Positions 15,773-23,330 of a stretch of 24,178 bases of DNA are shown piece after piece. Where the stretch lies: the NCBI GenBank assembly GCA_964353935.1, contig CAYGXL010000024.1, forward strand, positions 1-24,178, in the 5' to 3' direction. Every line of letters begins with the position of its first letter. Positions within the stretch are counted from its first letter, which is position 1. The notes below the pieces were generated by a model. It did not search any database. It was not told the origin of the DNA and saw only the letters and a list, made by a program, of their open reading frames with translations. This DNA comes from JAOUJD01 sp964353935 (lineage in GTDB: Bacteria; Pseudomonadota; Gammaproteobacteria; Burkholderiales; Burkholderiaceae_F). The translations under genes and the position numbers were made by a program.

Positions 15773-17556
15773 AGCAGCCGTCGTCCTCCCGCGTGGGGTC
15801 CGCCGGCGCGCGCAAGCGCAGCGGCCGGGGCGAGCGTGTCGGGTTCAACGCGAACCCGCTGCTCACCGTGGCGCTTCCTTCCTGGCGCTCGAAGCTGATG
15901 CTGTTCCTGCTGTTCTGCGCGTTCGTGGCGCTCGCGGGGCGCGCCTTCTACCTGATGGGCGGCGTGTCGACGGACTTCCTGCAGCGGCAGGGCGAGGCGC
16001 GCTATGCCCGCACGCTCGAGATTCCCGCGACGCGCGGCCGCATCACGGACCGCAACGGCGTCGTGCTCGCCTCGTCCGTCCCGGCGAAGGCGGTCTGGGC
16101 GATTCCCGAGGACGTCGAGGCCTCGAACGAGCAGATCGTCCAGTTGGCGCGCCTGCTCGGCATGAACGCCGGCGAAGTGAAGCGGCGGCTTGCCAGCGAC
16201 GACCGCTCATTCGTCTACCTGCGGCGCCAGGTCGACGCCGACGTTGCCGCGAGCATCGCCGACCTGAAGATCCCCGGCGTTCACTCAAGCCGCGAGTTCA
16301 AGCGCCATTACCCCGAGGGACCGACCAGCGCGCACATCATCGGCTTCACGAACGTGGAGGACCGTGGGCAGGAAGGTGTCGAGCTCGCCCACGAGAAGCA
16401 ACTGGCCGGGCGTTCGGGCAGTCGTCGCGTGATCAAGGACCGGCTGGGCCGCATCGTCGAGGACGACTGGCTGCGCGAGCCGTTCGACGGGCGCGACCTG
16501 GCGCTGTCGATCGACAACCGGGTGCAGTACATCGCGCATTCCGCGCTGAAGGCCGCGATCGAGAAGTACAACGCGAAGGCGGGCGCCGCGGTCGTGATCG
16601 ACACGCGCAGCGGCGAACTGCTGGCGCTGGCGAACCTGCCGACGTACGACCCGAATGCGCGCGGCAAGCTCGCCGGCGAGGCCATCCGCAACCGGGTGCT
16701 GACCGACACGTTCGAGCCCGGTTCGACGATGAAGCCGTTCTCGATCGTGGCGGCGCTCGAGGCCGGCAAGGTGCGGCCCGACACGAAGATCCAGACGGCC
16801 CCCGGCAAGCTGACGATCGGCGATCGCACGATCGGCGACGCGCACCCGCATGGCTTGCTGAGCGTCGAAGAGGTCGTGTCCAAGTCGAGCAACGTCGGCA
16901 CCGCGAAGATCGCGCTCGACCTGCCGGCGCAGACGCTGTGGGACATGTACACGGCCGCGGGATTCGGGCAGGCGCCGCAGCTCGATTTCCCCGGCGCGGT
17001 CGCCGGGCGGCTGCGGCCGGCGAAGAGCTGGCGGCCCATCGAGCAGGCCACGATCTCGTACGGCCACGGCGTCTCCGTTTCGCTGATGCAGCTCGCGCGC
17101 GCCTACACCGCGTTCGCGCGCGACGGCGACATGCCGACGCTGACGCTGCTCAAGCAGGACGCGCCGCCGGCCGGCGTGCGCGTGATGTCGCATGAAACGG
17201 CGATGGCGATGCGGCGCATGCTCGAGATGGCGGTCGGGCCGGAGGGAACCGCGCCGGGCGCGCGCATTCCCGGCTTTCGCGTCGCCGGCAAGACCGGCAC
17301 GGCGCACAAGCTGAGGAACGGCCAGTACGTGCGCGAATACGTCGCCTCGTTCGTCGGCTTCGCGCCGGTGTCCGATCCGCGGATCGTGGTCGCCGTGATG
17401 ATCGACGAACCGACGGGGCAGCATTACGGCGGCATCGTCGCGGCCCCCGTGTTCGCGCAGATCACCGCGGGGACGCTGCGCACGCTGCAAGTCGCGCCCG
17501 ACGGCCCGATGGAGCAGACGAAGGCACCGCTGCTCGCCCTGCGGGAGGTCCGGTGA
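15769..17556 (+). CDS. ftsI: Septal peptidoglycan transpeptidase FtsI (PBP3)
   Basis: 595-aa class B penicillin-binding protein that cross-links septal peptidoglycan with FtsW. Cytoplasmic basic N-terminus, one membrane helix (about residues 42-62), a pedestal domain beginning at TRGRITDRNG (88-97), and a transpeptidase domain with catalytic Ser319 in STMK, SSN at 373-375 and KTGT at 508-511. All active-site motifs are intact. GTG start in a GTGA overlap with ftsL, with GGAG 7 bases upstream. Confidence 0.97.
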   Translation: MKQPSSSRVGSAGARKRSGRGERVGFNANPLLTVALPSWRSKLMLFLLFCAFVALAGRAFYLMGGVSTDFLQRQGEARYARTLEIPATRGRITDRNGVVLASSVPAKAVWAIPEDVEASNEQIVQLARLLGMNAGEVKRRLASDDRSFVYLRRQVDADVAASIADLKIPGVHSSREFKRHYPEGPTSAHIIGFTNVEDRGQEGVELAHEKQLAGRSGSRRVIKDRLGRIVEDDWLREPFDGRDLALSIDNRVQYIAHSALKAAIEKYNAKAGAAVVIDTRSGELLALANLPTYDPNARGKLAGEAIRNRVLTDTFEPGSTMKPFSIVAALEAGKVRPDTKIQTAPGKLTIGDRTIGDAHPHGLLSVEEVVSKSSNVGTAKIALDLPAQTLWDMYTAAGFGQAPQLDFPGAVAGRLRPAKSWRPIEQATISYGHGVSVSLMQLARAYTAFARDGDMPTLTLLKQDAPPAGVRVMSHETAMAMRRMLEMAVGPEGTAPGARIPGFRVAGKTGTAHKLRNGQYVREYVASFVGFAPVSDPRIVVAVMIDEPTGQHYGGIVAAPVFAQITAGTLRTLQVAPDGPMEQTKAPLLALREVR

Positions 17557-19067
17557 CCGGCCTGGATCCCGTGCTCATGAACAGCCTCGCGTGGCTCCAC
17601 GCGGTCGCGCCGGCCGTGTTCGCGCAGCGCCGCGACCTCCAGCTCGACAGTCGCAAGGTGAAGCCGGGCGACGTCTTCCTCGCGTTGCCGGGCGCGGCGG
17701 TCGATGGGCGAGGATTCATCGACGTCGCGGTGCGACAGGGCGCCGCCGCGGTGATCGTCGAGGCCAACGGCTGGAAGAAGAAGAACGCCGCCGTGCCGGT
17801 GCTTCCGGTGCCGCACCTCCGTTCGTTGCTGGGATCCCTCGCCGCGAGCTTCTACGGCCAGCCGAGCACGAGCCTGCTGTCCGTCGGCGTGACCGGCACG
17901 AACGGCAAGACCTCGTGCTCGCAGTGGATCGCGCAGCTGCTGACCCGGGCAGGCCGGCGCTGCGCCGTGATCGGCACGATCGGCATCGGGTTCCCGGATG
18001 AACCATTCACCGACAGCCCGCTGACCACGCCGGATCCGGTGTCCCTGCAGCGCGAGGTCCGTCGACTGCTGGACGCAGGCGCCCAGGCGCTCGCGATGGA
18101 GGTGTCGTCGATCGGGCTCGATCAGGGGCGCGTCACCGGCATGAAGTTCGATGTCGCGCTGTACACGAACCTGACGCGCGATCACCTCGACTACCACGGG
18201 ACCATGGAGCGGTACGAAGCGGCCAAGGCCCTGCTGTTCGACTGGCCCACGCTCTCGCACGCGGTCATCAACGTCGACGACGCGGCGGCGGTGCGCCTGA
18301 TCCCGCGCCTGCTCGAACGCGGCGTGCGAACCATCGGGTTCAGCGCCACCGGGGCCGCGGGCGACCGCCGGCTGGCGCACATGCTGACCGCCGAGAACAT
18401 CCTCCCGACCGCCGACGGGCTCGGCTTCCTGGCGAAGCTCGATGGCTCAGGCGTCGCGGTCGAAGTGCCCGTGGTCGGGCACTACAACGTCTCGAACCTG
18501 CTTGGCGTCGTCGGGGTCGCGGTCGCCTGCGGCGTGAATTTCGCGGCGGCCGTCGCAGCGCTGCCCCACCTGGCCCCGCCGCTCGGACGCATGCAACGGG
18601 TCGTCCAGCCCGATGCTCCGCTCGCCGTCGTCGATTACGCGCACACGCCGGATGCCCTGGCACAGGCGCTGCTCGCGCTGCGTCCGCTCGCGGAGTCGCG
18701 GCGCGGGAAGATCTGGGTCGTGTTCGGGGCCGGCGGGGATCGCGACCCGGGAAAGCGTGCGCCGATGGGCGCGGCGGCGGCCGGCGGGGCCGACGTCGTT
18801 GTCGTCACGAGCGACAACCCGCGCACCGAGGATCCGTCGGCCATCGTCGCGCAGGTCGCGCTGGGTGCGCGCGACGCGCGGGAACTGGTCTGCCTGCTGG
18901 ACCGCACCGAGGCGATCGCCCACGCCGTGCAGAAGGCCGCTCGCGAGGACATCGTCCTGGTGGCCGGCAAGGGCCACGAGGACTACCAGGTCATCGGCAC
19001 GAGCCGGCAGCCGTACTCCGACCTTGCACAGGTCCGCACGGCGCTTTCCGAGCGGGGCCGCCGGTGA
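17553..19067 (+). CDS. murE: UDP-MurNAc-L-Ala-D-Glu:meso-DAP ligase MurE
   Basis: 504-aa cytoplasmic ATP-dependent ligase adding the third residue to the peptidoglycan stem peptide. ATP loop GTNGKT (115-120), MEVSS, the Lys225 of YEAAKALLF that is carbamylated in Mur ligases, DYAHTPDAL (361-369) and VFGAGGDRD (390-398) are present. DNPRTE (421-426) is the signature for meso-diaminopimelate rather than lysine. GTG start in a GTGA overlap with ftsI; GGAGG 5 bases upstream. Its stop is shared with the first unit of the tandem repeat that separates it from murF. Confidence 0.97.
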   Translation: MTGLDPVLMNSLAWLHAVAPAVFAQRRDLQLDSRKVKPGDVFLALPGAAVDGRGFIDVAVRQGAAAVIVEANGWKKKNAAVPVLPVPHLRSLLGSLAASFYGQPSTSLLSVGVTGTNGKTSCSQWIAQLLTRAGRRCAVIGTIGIGFPDEPFTDSPLTTPDPVSLQREVRRLLDAGAQALAMEVSSIGLDQGRVTGMKFDVALYTNLTRDHLDYHGTMERYEAAKALLFDWPTLSHAVINVDDAAAVRLIPRLLERGVRTIGFSATGAAGDRRLAHMLTAENILPTADGLGFLAKLDGSGVAVEVPVVGHYNVSNLLGVVGVAVACGVNFAAAVAALPHLAPPLGRMQRVVQPDAPLAVVDYAHTPDALAQALLALRPLAESRRGKIWVVFGAGGDRDPGKRAPMGAAAAGGADVVVVTSDNPRTEDPSAIVAQVALGARDARELVCLLDRTEAIAHAVQKAAREDIVLVAGKGHEDYQVIGTSRQPYSDLAQVRTALSERGRR

Positions 19068-19245
19068 GCGCGCACGGCCGCTCCGAAGCGCTCATCCCGA
19101 GCGCGCAGCGCGCGGGTAGTCCAGTGAGCGCGCACGGCCGCTCCGAAGCGCTCATCCCGAGCGCGCAGCGCGCGGGTAGTCCAGTGAGCGCGCACGGCCG
19201 CTCCGAAGCGCTCATCCCTGCGCGCGCAGCGCGGAGGGCAGTCCA
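19064..19245 (+). repeat. 60-bp tandem repeat at the murE/murF junction, three copies
   Basis: Unit 1 (19064-19123) and unit 2 (19124-19183) are identical over 60 bases; unit 3 (19184-19245) is 62 bases and diverges only in its last 27 bases. Each unit starts with GTGAGCGCGC, the same ten bases that begin murF. Units 1 and 2 contain an inverted repeat GCGCTC-ATCCC-GAGCGC (in unit 1 at 19088-19104). Unit 3 instead ends in GCGCGCAGCGCGGAGG, which supplies GGAGG 8 bases before the murF start. Confidence 0.97.
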
Positions 19246-19249
19246 GTGA
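19064..19249 (+). CDS. Repeat-encoded 61-aa ORF linking murE and murF
   Basis: The ORF begins with GTG inside the murE stop (GTGA at 19064-19067) and ends with TGA inside the murF start (GTGA at 19246-19249). It is made entirely of the tandem repeat, giving a 20-residue period VSAHGRSEALIPSAQRAGSP, with the third copy changed at its end. No family recognised. It may be translated simply because ribosomes leaving murE re-start at the overlap; whether the peptide has any function is unknown. There is no strong Shine-Dalgarno before its start. Confidence 0.35.
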   Translation: MSAHGRSEALIPSAQRAGSPVSAHGRSEALIPSAQRAGSPVSAHGRSEALIPARAARRAVQ

Positions 19250-20628
19250 GCGCGCTGATGACCGTCAGCGAACTCGCCCGCGCGGTGGCGGCGCTGGACG
19301 CGCGGGGCGACGGCCGCATCGGATTCTCGAGCGTGTCGACCGACACGCGGACGCTCGCGCCCGGGGCGCTCTACGTCGCTCTGCGGGGGGAGCGCTTCGA
19401 TGGCCACGACTACGTTGCCGCGGCGCGCGAGGGCGGCGCGGCGGCCGCGCTGGTGGAGCGCGTCGTCGACGCCGACTTGCCGCAGGTCGTCGTGGCGGAC
19501 AGCAGGCGCGCGCTCGGTCTCGCGGCCGCTCAGTGGCGCGCGCGGTTTTCACTGCCCGTCATCGCGGTGGCCGGAAGCAACGGCAAGACCACGGTCACGC
19601 AGATGATCGCCTCGATCCTGGCGGCGGCGCACGGCGACAAGGGGCGCCTGGCGACGCGGGGCAATCTCAACAACGAGATCGGCGTGCCGCTGATGCTGTG
19701 GCAGCTCGCCAGGCAACACCGCGCCGCGGTGTTCGAGCTCGGCATGAGCCACGCTGGCGAGATCGCCTATCTCGCCGAACTCGTGCGTCCGACCGTTGCG
19801 CTGGTCAACAACGCGCAGCGCGAGCACCAGGAGTTCATGCGGTCGGTCGAGGCGACGGCGTACGAGAACGGCGAAGTGATCGCCGCGCTGCCGCTGTCCG
19901 ATGACGGCGTAGCCGTGTTCCCGGCCGACGACGCCTGCACTTCGATCTGGAGGCAGATCGCAGGGACCCGGCGCGTCGTCGACTTCGCAATCGAAGCCGA
20001 CGCGGTCGTCACGGCGACCTACACGCTGCGCGCGGAGGGCGCGCGCGTGTCGATGGCGACGCCGCTCGGGCTGATCGACGTCGACCTGGCCGTGACCGGC
20101 GTGCACAACGTGCGCAACGCGCTGGCCGCCGTGGCGTGCGCGATCGGCGCCGGCGTCGACGCCGGATCGATCGCGGAAGGACTGCGCGCGTTCCGGCCGG
20201 TCGCCGGACGGGGGGTGCGACTCGTTACGAGCGAGGGCGGTTTGCTGATCGACGACACCTACAACGCGAACCCCGATTCGGTGCGCGCCGCCATCGACCT
20301 GCTGGCGGGCTTCGAGGGCGAGCGCGTGCTGGTGCTGGGCGACATGGGCGAAGTCGGCGAGCGCGGTCCGGAGTTCCACCGCGAGGTCGGTGCCCATGCG
20401 CGCGAGCGCGGCGTCGACGGACTGTTCGCGCTCGGCCCGATGGCGAGAGACGCCGTGGATGCGTTCGGCGAGGGCGCCGTGCATTGCGCCGACATCGACT
20501 CCGTGCTGGTTGCGCTGCGGCCGCGGCTCGGTCCGTCGGTCACGGTGCTGGTCAAGGGATCGCGGTTCATGCGGATGGAGCGCGTCGTGCAGGCGCTGGC
20601 CGCCACGCCGCCGGAAGGGGTGCACTGA
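19246..20628 (+). CDS. murF: UDP-MurNAc-tripeptide:D-Ala-D-Ala ligase MurF
   Basis: 460-aa Mur ligase that adds D-Ala-D-Ala to complete the pentapeptide precursor. STDTRTLAPGALYVAL (31-46) is the family's UDP-binding start, GSNGKTT (110-116) the ATP loop, followed by TRGNLNNEIGVPL, FELGMSHAGEI, NAQREH and DDTYNANPDS. The GTG at 19246 is set by GGAGG 8 bases upstream and by the GTGA overlap with the preceding small ORF; an ATG four codons later is the alternative. Confidence 0.97.
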   Translation: MSALMTVSELARAVAALDARGDGRIGFSSVSTDTRTLAPGALYVALRGERFDGHDYVAAAREGGAAAALVERVVDADLPQVVVADSRRALGLAAAQWRARFSLPVIAVAGSNGKTTVTQMIASILAAAHGDKGRLATRGNLNNEIGVPLMLWQLARQHRAAVFELGMSHAGEIAYLAELVRPTVALVNNAQREHQEFMRSVEATAYENGEVIAALPLSDDGVAVFPADDACTSIWRQIAGTRRVVDFAIEADAVVTATYTLRAEGARVSMATPLGLIDVDLAVTGVHNVRNALAAVACAIGAGVDAGSIAEGLRAFRPVAGRGVRLVTSEGGLLIDDTYNANPDSVRAAIDLLAGFEGERVLVLGDMGEVGERGPEFHREVGAHARERGVDGLFALGPMARDAVDAFGEGAVHCADIDSVLVALRPRLGPSVTVLVKGSRFMRMERVVQALAATPPEGVH

Positions 20629-21783
20629 GTGTTGCTCGAACTGTTCGAATGGCTGGCGCAGGACATCCGCGCGTTCAACGTCTTCTCTTACCTGACCTTG
20701 CGCGCGGTGCTCGCCGCCGCCACCGCGCTGCTGATCAGCCTGGCCGCCGGGCCGTGGGTGATCCGGCGGCTGACGGCGCTGAAGATCGGACAGGCCGTGC
20801 GCAGCGACGGACCGCAGTCGCACCTCGTGAAGAGCGGCACGCCGACGATGGGCGGAGCGCTGATCCTGATCTCGATCGGCGTGACGACGCTGCTGTGGGC
20901 CGACCTCTCCAACCGTTTCGTGTGGGTGACGCTGATCGTCACGATCGGTTTCGGCTGGATCGGCTGGGTCGACGACTACCGCAAGGTCGTCCATCGCAAC
21001 CCGAAGGGCATGAGCGCGCGGGAGAAGTACTTCTGGCAGTCGGTGATCGGCCTGTCCGCCTCGTTTTATCTCGCCTTCGCGATCGCGGCGCCGTCGACCG
21101 ACAAGATCTGGGTGCTGATGGGACAGTGGTTCACCAGCGGCTTCTACATCGACCTGCCGCCGCGCTCCGACCTGATCGTGCCGTTCTTCAAGAACGTCGC
21201 CTATCCGCTCGGCGTGTTCGGCTTCGTGCTGCTGTCGTACTTCGTGATCGTCGGAACGAGCAATGCGGTGAACCTGACCGACGGCCTCGACGGACTCGCG
21301 ATCATGCCCACGGTGATGATCGGCGCGGCGCTCGGCGTGTTCGCCTACGTCATCGGCCGGGCGGACTTTGCGAAGTACCTGCTGTTCCCGTACATCCCGG
21401 GCGCCGGCGAACTCGTGATCATCTGCGGCGCGATCGCCGGCGCCGGCCTCGGCTTCCTGTGGTTCAACGCCTATCCGGCGGAAGTGTTCATGGGCGACGT
21501 CGGCGCCCTGGCGCTCGGCGGCGCGCTCGGAACGATCGCGGTCATCACGCGGCAGGAGATCGTGCTCTTCATCATGGGCGGCGTCTTCGTGATGGAGACG
21601 GTGTCCGTGATGCTCCAGGTCGGTTACTTCAAGTGGACCAAGGGCAAGCGCATCTTCCGGATGGCGCCGCTGCACCACCACTTCGAGCTGTCCGGCTGGA
21701 AGGAGACGCAGGTCGTCGTCCGGTTCTGGATCATCAGCATGATGCTGGTGCTGGTCGGGCTGTCCACGTTGAAGCTCCGATGA
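20629..21783 (+). CDS. mraY: Phospho-MurNAc-pentapeptide transferase MraY
   Basis: 384-aa polytopic inner-membrane enzyme that moves phospho-MurNAc-pentapeptide to undecaprenyl phosphate, forming lipid I. About ten membrane helices; catalytic and Mg-binding motifs WVDDYRK (Asp115, Asp116), NLTDGLDGLA (215-224), FMGDVGALALGG (Asp290) and the cytoplasmic HHHFE loop (349-353). The GTG start follows the murF stop without any spacer; GGAAGGGG lies about 10 bases upstream. Confidence 0.97.
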   Translation: MLLELFEWLAQDIRAFNVFSYLTLRAVLAAATALLISLAAGPWVIRRLTALKIGQAVRSDGPQSHLVKSGTPTMGGALILISIGVTTLLWADLSNRFVWVTLIVTIGFGWIGWVDDYRKVVHRNPKGMSAREKYFWQSVIGLSASFYLAFAIAAPSTDKIWVLMGQWFTSGFYIDLPPRSDLIVPFFKNVAYPLGVFGFVLLSYFVIVGTSNAVNLTDGLDGLAIMPTVMIGAALGVFAYVIGRADFAKYLLFPYIPGAGELVIICGAIAGAGLGFLWFNAYPAEVFMGDVGALALGGALGTIAVITRQEIVLFIMGGVFVMETVSVMLQVGYFKWTKGKRIFRMAPLHHHFELSGWKETQVVVRFWIISMMLVLVGLSTLKLR

Positions 21784-21841
21784 GCGCCGCGACGGGCCGC
21801 CCCGAGCAAGCTCGCGCCGCAGCGCGCAGCGCGGAGGCTCC
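21780..21841 (+). repeat. Diverged copy of the murE/murF repeat forming the MurD N-terminus
   Basis: Beginning at the murD ATG, the DNA lines up with the 60-bp unit in the same order: TGAGCGC, ACGG, CCGC, CCGA, GCTC, then GCGCGCAGCGCGGAGG (21822-21837), a 16-base exact match to unit 3 (19222-19237). Small insertions and deletions separate these blocks. As in the murF case the element starts at a gene's start codon in a stop/start overlap. Confidence 0.6.
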
Positions 21842-23330
21842 TGCCCCCCGTGCTCTCGTACTCGGACTCGGCGACAGCGGCCTCGCGATGGCGCGCTGGC
21901 TGGCCATCGAGGGCTTCGGCCTGCGCGTGGCCGACACGCGCGCGGAGCCGCCGCGGCGCGCGTCGCTCGCGGCCGACTGCCCGTCGGCCGAGTTCGTCGG
22001 CGGTGCCTTCTCGCAGGCGCTGCTCGACGGCGTCGAACTGGTGGCGATCAGCCCCGGCCTGGCGCCGACGCTTCCCGACGTCGCCGCGCTGCTGAAGCAG
22101 GCGAAGGCGGGCAAGGTCGAGGTCGTCGGCGAGATCGAACTGTTCGCGCGCGCGCTGGCCCGCTTGAAGGCCGGGCGCGGTTATGCGCCGAAGGTCGTCG
22201 GCGTCACCGGCACCAACGGCAAGACCACGACCACCCGGCTCGCCGGGCTGCTGCTCGAACGCTCCGGGATGAAGGTGGCGGTCGCCGGCAACATCGCCCC
22301 GGCCGTGCTCGACGTGCTGCGCGACGCGCTGGCCGGCGACAACCTGCCCGAGGCCTGGGTGCTCGAGCTGTCGAGCTTCCAGCTCGCCACCACGCGTTCG
22401 CTCGAGTGCGACGCCGCGGCCGTGCTCAACGTCACGCAGGACCACCTCGACTGGCACGGCACGATGGACGCGTACGGCGCGGCCAAGGCGCGCATCTTCT
22501 CGGCGAGGACGGTCCAGGTGCTGAACCGCGGCGACGAGCGCGTGATGGCGATGGCGCGCAGGGGCTCGGAGGTCGTGACGTTCGGCACCGACGCGCCGTC
22601 CAGCGCGAACTCGTACGGCCTGCTGCTCGACAACGGCATCACGTGGCTCGCGTGGGCCGAGGACCTGAGCCCGCCGGGCCGGCGTCGCAGGACGAATCCG
22701 GACGTGCCGGCGCCGCCTCCCGAGATTCATCTGCACCGGTTGATGCCGACCGATGCGCTGCAGATCCGCGGCCGGCACAACGCGGCCAACGCGCTGGCGG
22801 CGGTCGCGCTCGCGCGCGCCGTCGGCTGCCCGCTCGGGCCGCTGCTGCACGCACTGCGCTCCTACCGGGGCGAGCCGCATCGGGTGGAGCCGATCGCGAC
22901 CGTCCGCGGGGTCGAGTACGTCGACGACAGCAAGGGCACCAACGTCGGCGCCACGGTGGCGGCCCTGGACGGGCTCGGAGGCGAGGGACGCAAGCTCGTC
23001 GTGATCCTCGGTGGCGAAGGCAAGGGACAGGACTTCGGCCCCCTCGTCGACCCGGTTGTCCGCCACGCGCGGGCGGTCGTTCTGATCGGGCGCGATGCGC
23101 CGGCGATCCGCGCGGTGCTCGAACAGGGTGCCCGTGGCGTGACCCTGCACGGCGCCGACACGCTGCCCGAGGCCGTCGAGACCGCGGCGGCCGAAGCGCG
23201 CGAAGGCGACGCGGTCCTGCTGTCGCCCGCCTGCGCCAGCCTCGACATGTTCCGCAACTACGTGCACCGCTCGGAAGTGTTTGCCGATGCGGTGCGGGAA
23301 CTCGCCGCGGAGGTCGGCCAGCCGTGCTGA
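21780..23330 (+). CDS. murD: UDP-MurNAc-L-Ala:D-Glu ligase MurD
   Basis: 516-aa ligase that adds D-glutamate. Rossmann-like start LVLGLGDSGLAMARWL (26-41), ATP loop GTNGKTT (144-150), LELSSFQL, NVTQDHLDWHGTMDAY, GRHNAANALAA, YVDDSKGTN and LLSPACASLDMF. The ATG at 21780 overlaps the mraY stop (ATGA). Residues 1-24 precede the normal family start and are encoded by a diverged copy of the murE/murF repeat. The protein is longer than the 438-residue E. coli enzyme through this extension and internal loops such as the Pro-rich stretch before HLHRLMPTD. Confidence 0.96.
   Translation: MSAATGRPEQARAAARSAEAPAPRALVLGLGDSGLAMARWLAIEGFGLRVADTRAEPPRRASLAADCPSAEFVGGAFSQALLDGVELVAISPGLAPTLPDVAALLKQAKAGKVEVVGEIELFARALARLKAGRGYAPKVVGVTGTNGKTTTTRLAGLLLERSGMKVAVAGNIAPAVLDVLRDALAGDNLPEAWVLELSSFQLATTRSLECDAAAVLNVTQDHLDWHGTMDAYGAAKARIFSARTVQVLNRGDERVMAMARRGSEVVTFGTDAPSSANSYGLLLDNGITWLAWAEDLSPPGRRRRTNPDVPAPPPEIHLHRLMPTDALQIRGRHNAANALAAVALARAVGCPLGPLLHALRSYRGEPHRVEPIATVRGVEYVDDSKGTNVGATVAALDGLGGEGRKLVVILGGEGKGQDFGPLVDPVVRHARAVVLIGRDAPAIRAVLEQGARGVTLHGADTLPEAVETAAAEAREGDAVLLSPACASLDMFRNYVHRSEVFADAVRELAAEVGQPC

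Noticed and set aside
19064..19245. CRISPR-like array
   Set aside because: The 60-bp units are contiguous, without unique spacers, and no cas genes are present.
19549..21681. 710-codon minus-strand open frame opposite murF and mraY
   Set aside because: It mirrors two unmistakable dcw genes and shows only low-complexity Arg/His/Asp sequence.
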